Assembly: GCF_017114985.1 (NCBI RefSeq)
Contig: NZ_JABXKP010000064.1
Coordinates: forward strand, 186,001-250,000
Length of the DNA stretch: 64,000 nt
From: Nostoc sp. JL33
GTDB taxonomy: Bacteria; Cyanobacteriota; Cyanobacteriia; Cyanobacteriales; Nostocaceae
Direction of reading: 5' to 3'
Position 1 is the first letter of the stretch. Each line of letters starts with the position of its first letter. The position numbers were made by a program, and so were the translations under genes. Shown here in pieces: positions 62,461-64,000 of the stretch. A model generated the notes under the pieces. That model had not been told where the DNA came from. It did not search any database and saw nothing but the letters and a program-made list of their open reading frames with translations.

Positions 62461-62707
62461 AGAGTCAGGAGATAACAGACAGTTATAAGCGGTGCGTTAG
62501 GTGCTGATATCATCTTTTTCGTGACAAATCATATCGCAATATGCGCCTAACAGTTGCTTCTTCCAGGGGGAGACGCGCAAGGGACAAGCCGGGGAACTCG
62601 TCCAATGCACTGGCTCCCCTACAGTATTTTATTTTTACTTTATAAATAACCTCTCGCTAGCTTTAATGGCAGTAATTAGTATTGACAAACATTAAGCCTG
62701 ATCTTTC

Positions 62708-63322
62708 TCAGCAACCTAATATCGCCACCAAAATACGAAGCAAGTCTTCTATGTCAGCAGGAACACGATATAAATTGAGGTCTTGAGTTATTTGTTTACT
62801 TTCTCGATTCAATAGACTAAATTGCCAGATATCCCCTGTAGAAACAGCCCCCTGTAAATTTGGCTCTTGAGAGTCAGTCCACGCATCAATAGCAATCAGT
62901 TCTACAGCAAGCTGGGTAAAACCCCTTGCCAAATCAGCATTTTTAGCTTCTATAACTAAGAGTTTACGCTCTGCATGGAGATAATAGTCAAGGGAGCCTT
63001 TTAACTGTTCTGTAACTATCAGAGGATATTCGATTCTAAGTTGGGCGCGGGTGTAATGAACAATATCCAATAAAATTGGCGCAATTAGTAACTCTCTGCG
63101 GGCTGCTTCACTAGTCAAACTAATATATGGCAAACTTTCCTCAATTCTAGATTTGAGATTTGCGAGTCTGTCTAATTCAATGCTGGACTTTTGTTGATTG
63201 AGAGAGGAACGTTTTAAAGAATAGCCAAATTCAGCCAGTATGTCTTCTGGCTCGAATGACATCTCAAAATAGCTTCTGAAAGTGTATGACTGATTTGGTT
63301 GAAGGATGGGAATTTTGCTCAT
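62708..63322 (-). CDS. PD-(D/E)XK-like hypothetical protein
   Basis: In this 204-residue protein the second half has KGSLDYYLHAERKLLVIEAK followed by NADLARGFTQLAVELIAIDA: an Asp, then a hydrophobic strand ending E-x-K, then a helix with Gln, the layout of restriction-endonuclease-like folds. The N-terminal part is helical (RLANLKSRIEESLPYISL). Related solo proteins are common in cyanobacteria and may be restriction or repair related. No methyltransferase partner is adjacent. Function is inference. Confidence 0.6.
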   Translation of the reverse strand: MSKIPILQPNQSYTFRSYFEMSFEPEDILAEFGYSLKRSSLNQQKSSIELDRLANLKSRIEESLPYISLTSEAARRELLIAPILLDIVHYTRAQLRIEYPLIVTEQLKGSLDYYLHAERKLLVIEAKNADLARGFTQLAVELIAIDAWTDSQEPNLQGAVSTGDIWQFSLLNRESKQITQDLNLYRVPADIEDLLRILVAILGC

Positions 63323-63389
63323 AGCTGCATAATTAAACTATTTTGCCTTAGAGGATGTTTGTAAAGTCTAATTTATTACTCGCCTGAGC

Positions 63390-63490
63390 GACTATAAGTC
63401 GCGGCTACACAGACAAAACCTACCTCCGTGGGTTAAAAACTCTTGATTTTCTCTTAGTCCACGGAGGTAGACTTTGCTTGTCTAGTAGCG
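63390..63490. repeat. dispersed imperfect palindrome, related to 17235
   Basis: GCGACTATAAGTCGCGGCTA leads to ACAGACAAAACCTACCTCCG, then CACGGAGGTAGACTTTGCTT closes the stem. The copy at 17235-17305 shares AGACAAAACC, the C(C/T)ACCT...AGGTAGAC stem and the tail. It lies at the downstream end of the truncated XRE copy. Confidence 0.7.
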
Positions 63491-63511
63491 AATTATATTT
63501 GCCCAATACTT

Positions 63512-63568
63512 TTAAAACATCCTCTTGGTTGCCAAAACCTGCTTGAGTGCTTCACCTGCCTTTCCCAT
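63512..63568 (-). pseudogene. truncated duplicate of the XRE regulator N-terminus
   Basis: From ATG 63568 the frame reads MGKAGEALKQVLATKRMF and stops. The first 12 residues match the start of the neighbouring XRE protein (MGKAGKALKQVL) with one change, and the DNA is nearly identical over about 35 bp. The rest of the gene is missing; the dispersed repeat at 63390-63490 follows. A tandem duplication followed by loss is the simplest reading. Confidence 0.7.
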
Positions 63569-63576
63569 GCCTCAGA

Positions 63577-63807
63577 TCAGGATTCGTCTTCACTTAAGTA
63601 AAGTCTGATAAATTCCTCAGCAGCTTCTGAGTTGATTTTCTGTAGACCCCTGCGGATCTCTAATATTGCATCAGATGTTGGTGATCTAGTCTCTTTTACC
63701 CAACCGTTGATACTAGACCTTGCAAGACCTATTGCCACAGCTAGCTGATTCTGGCTGATTGCGTAAGTCTCTAATACTTGCTTGAGTGCTTTACCTGCTT
63801 TCCCCAT
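63577..63807 (-). CDS. XRE-family HTH transcriptional regulator
   Basis: This 76-residue single HTH domain (Cro/CI type) has LKQVLETYAISQNQLAVAIG and LARSSINGWVKETRSPTSDA, then a C-terminal helix ending in DES. It starts at ATG 63807. The 116-bp divergent region upstream carries a perfect 18-bp inverted repeat, the likely operator for autoregulation and control of the opposing gene. Small XRE proteins of this sort act as repressors or antitoxins. Confidence 0.88.
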   Translation of the reverse strand: MGKAGKALKQVLETYAISQNQLAVAIGLARSSINGWVKETRSPTSDAILEIRRGLQKINSEAAEEFIRLYLSEDES

Positions 63808-63842
63808 TTCTTAGATTTTGTCAGGGAATTCAAAGCAAGTAA

Positions 63843-63899
63843 ATGTACCTGATTGCGTACAATCAGATAGACTAAATTTTAGTACGCAATCAGGTACAT
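63843..63899. promoter_or_regulatory. probable XRE operator: 18-bp perfect inverted repeat
   Basis: ATGTACCTGATTGCGTAC at 63843-63860 is exactly inverted at 63882-63899, with 21 bp between. The left half also forms TGATTG-CGTA-CAATCA, a smaller dyad (63850-63865). Position between two divergent starts (63807 and 63924) suits a shared operator. Confidence 0.75.
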
Positions 63900-63923
63900 C
63901 ATTTAAGAATAAGGTTTAGTTCA

Positions 63924-64000
63924 ATGGCTGAAGAATTTATCTTTGACACAACAGACTCTAACAACCCTCCCACATCTCCACCCAACCGCGAATCTGTAAA
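63924..64000 (+). CDS. partial gene divergent from the XRE regulator
   Basis: ATG 63924 opens MAEEFIFDTTDSNNPPTSPP and continues to the window's edge with no stop. A weak AAGGTTTAG ribosome site precedes it. Acidic and proline-rich; no family can be given from about 25 residues. Its promoter shares the inverted repeat with the XRE gene, so it is probably the regulated target. Confidence 0.55.
   Translation, partial: MAEEFIFDTTDSNNPPTSPPNRESV

Overview
This 64 kb stretch looks like chromosomal DNA from a filamentous, heterocyst-type cyanobacterium close to Nostoc/Anabaena. Three things point there. HIP1 octamers (GCGATCGC) are frequent. Recognisable cyanobacterial genes are present: ndhS, thf1/psb29, a CpcT/CpeT bilin lyase, a BgtB-type fused amino-acid permease and DUF6887/DUF6888. 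Intergenic DNA is full of the GGGGAGT and GGAGTTA heptanucleotide repeats (STRR/LTRR) and palindromic repeats that are typical of Nostocales. I saw no rRNA, tRNA or CRISPR array.

Layout. 0-5 kb: a CPA2 antiporter running off the left edge, two back-to-back methyltransferases, a decayed Uma2 fragment, a VOC protein and a DUF4385 protein. 5.4-6.8 kb: a DUF433/DUF5615 toxin-antitoxin pair whose toxin is split by a 661-bp IS200/IS605-like element that lacks tnpB. 6.8-10.5 kb: a large CHAT-NTPase-TPR protein. 10.5-17.1 kb: aldo/keto reductase, a coiled-coil protein, small membrane proteins, a 2Fe-2S ferredoxin and Tex. 17.9-19.8 kb: almost 1.9 kb without an intact gene, in which I can read two heavily decayed minus-strand genes. 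19.8-22.8 kb: a compact operon of two 4-TM SMR/EamA-like proteins, an FAD amine-oxidase-like protein and a polyprenyl-phosphate-type GT2 glycosyltransferase. 23.4-26.7 kb: tldD and a pmbA-like gene with a four-helix-bundle gene wedged between them. 26.8-31.5 kb: a pentapeptide protein, an ArsR-HTH/Clp-N fusion, pyrB and mgtE.

31.8-34.1 kb: remnants including a possible relaxase N-terminus, a WD40 protein and a translationally coupled trio of tiny genes. 34.4-38.4 kb: a GH15-like glycosidase, an inverted-repeat-flanked GxxExxY nuclease-like gene and a DUF1232 protein. 38.7-42.5 kb: a dCache histidine kinase and an ExbB/ExbD pair. 43-51.8 kb: photosynthesis and housekeeping genes (thf1, cpcT-like, STAS, hemF, SRPBCC, mrp, rodA, ndhS, HAS-barrel). 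51.9-57 kb: a second CPA2 antiporter, then UDP-glucuronate decarboxylase and UDP-glucose dehydrogenase, which together would make UDP-xylose. 57-64 kb: a DUF2993 protein, a frameshifted membrane protein, bgtB, a methyltransferase, a PD-(D/E)XK-like protein, and an XRE regulator whose divergent promoter region carries a perfect 18-bp inverted repeat facing a gene cut by the right edge.

The most unusual content is mobile-element traffic. There are two tiny cassettes, GxxExxY and four-helix bundle, each a single small ORF between long inverted repeats and each placed at a gene end without damaging it. There are several internally palindromic MITE-like units, one with a clean 8-bp target duplication. 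The IS605-type insertion can be undone on paper to restore a full-length toxin. Other points of note are the ArsR/Clp-N fusion and a CHAT domain with serine where the catalytic cysteine is expected.

All assignments come from reading motifs by eye. No database search was run.
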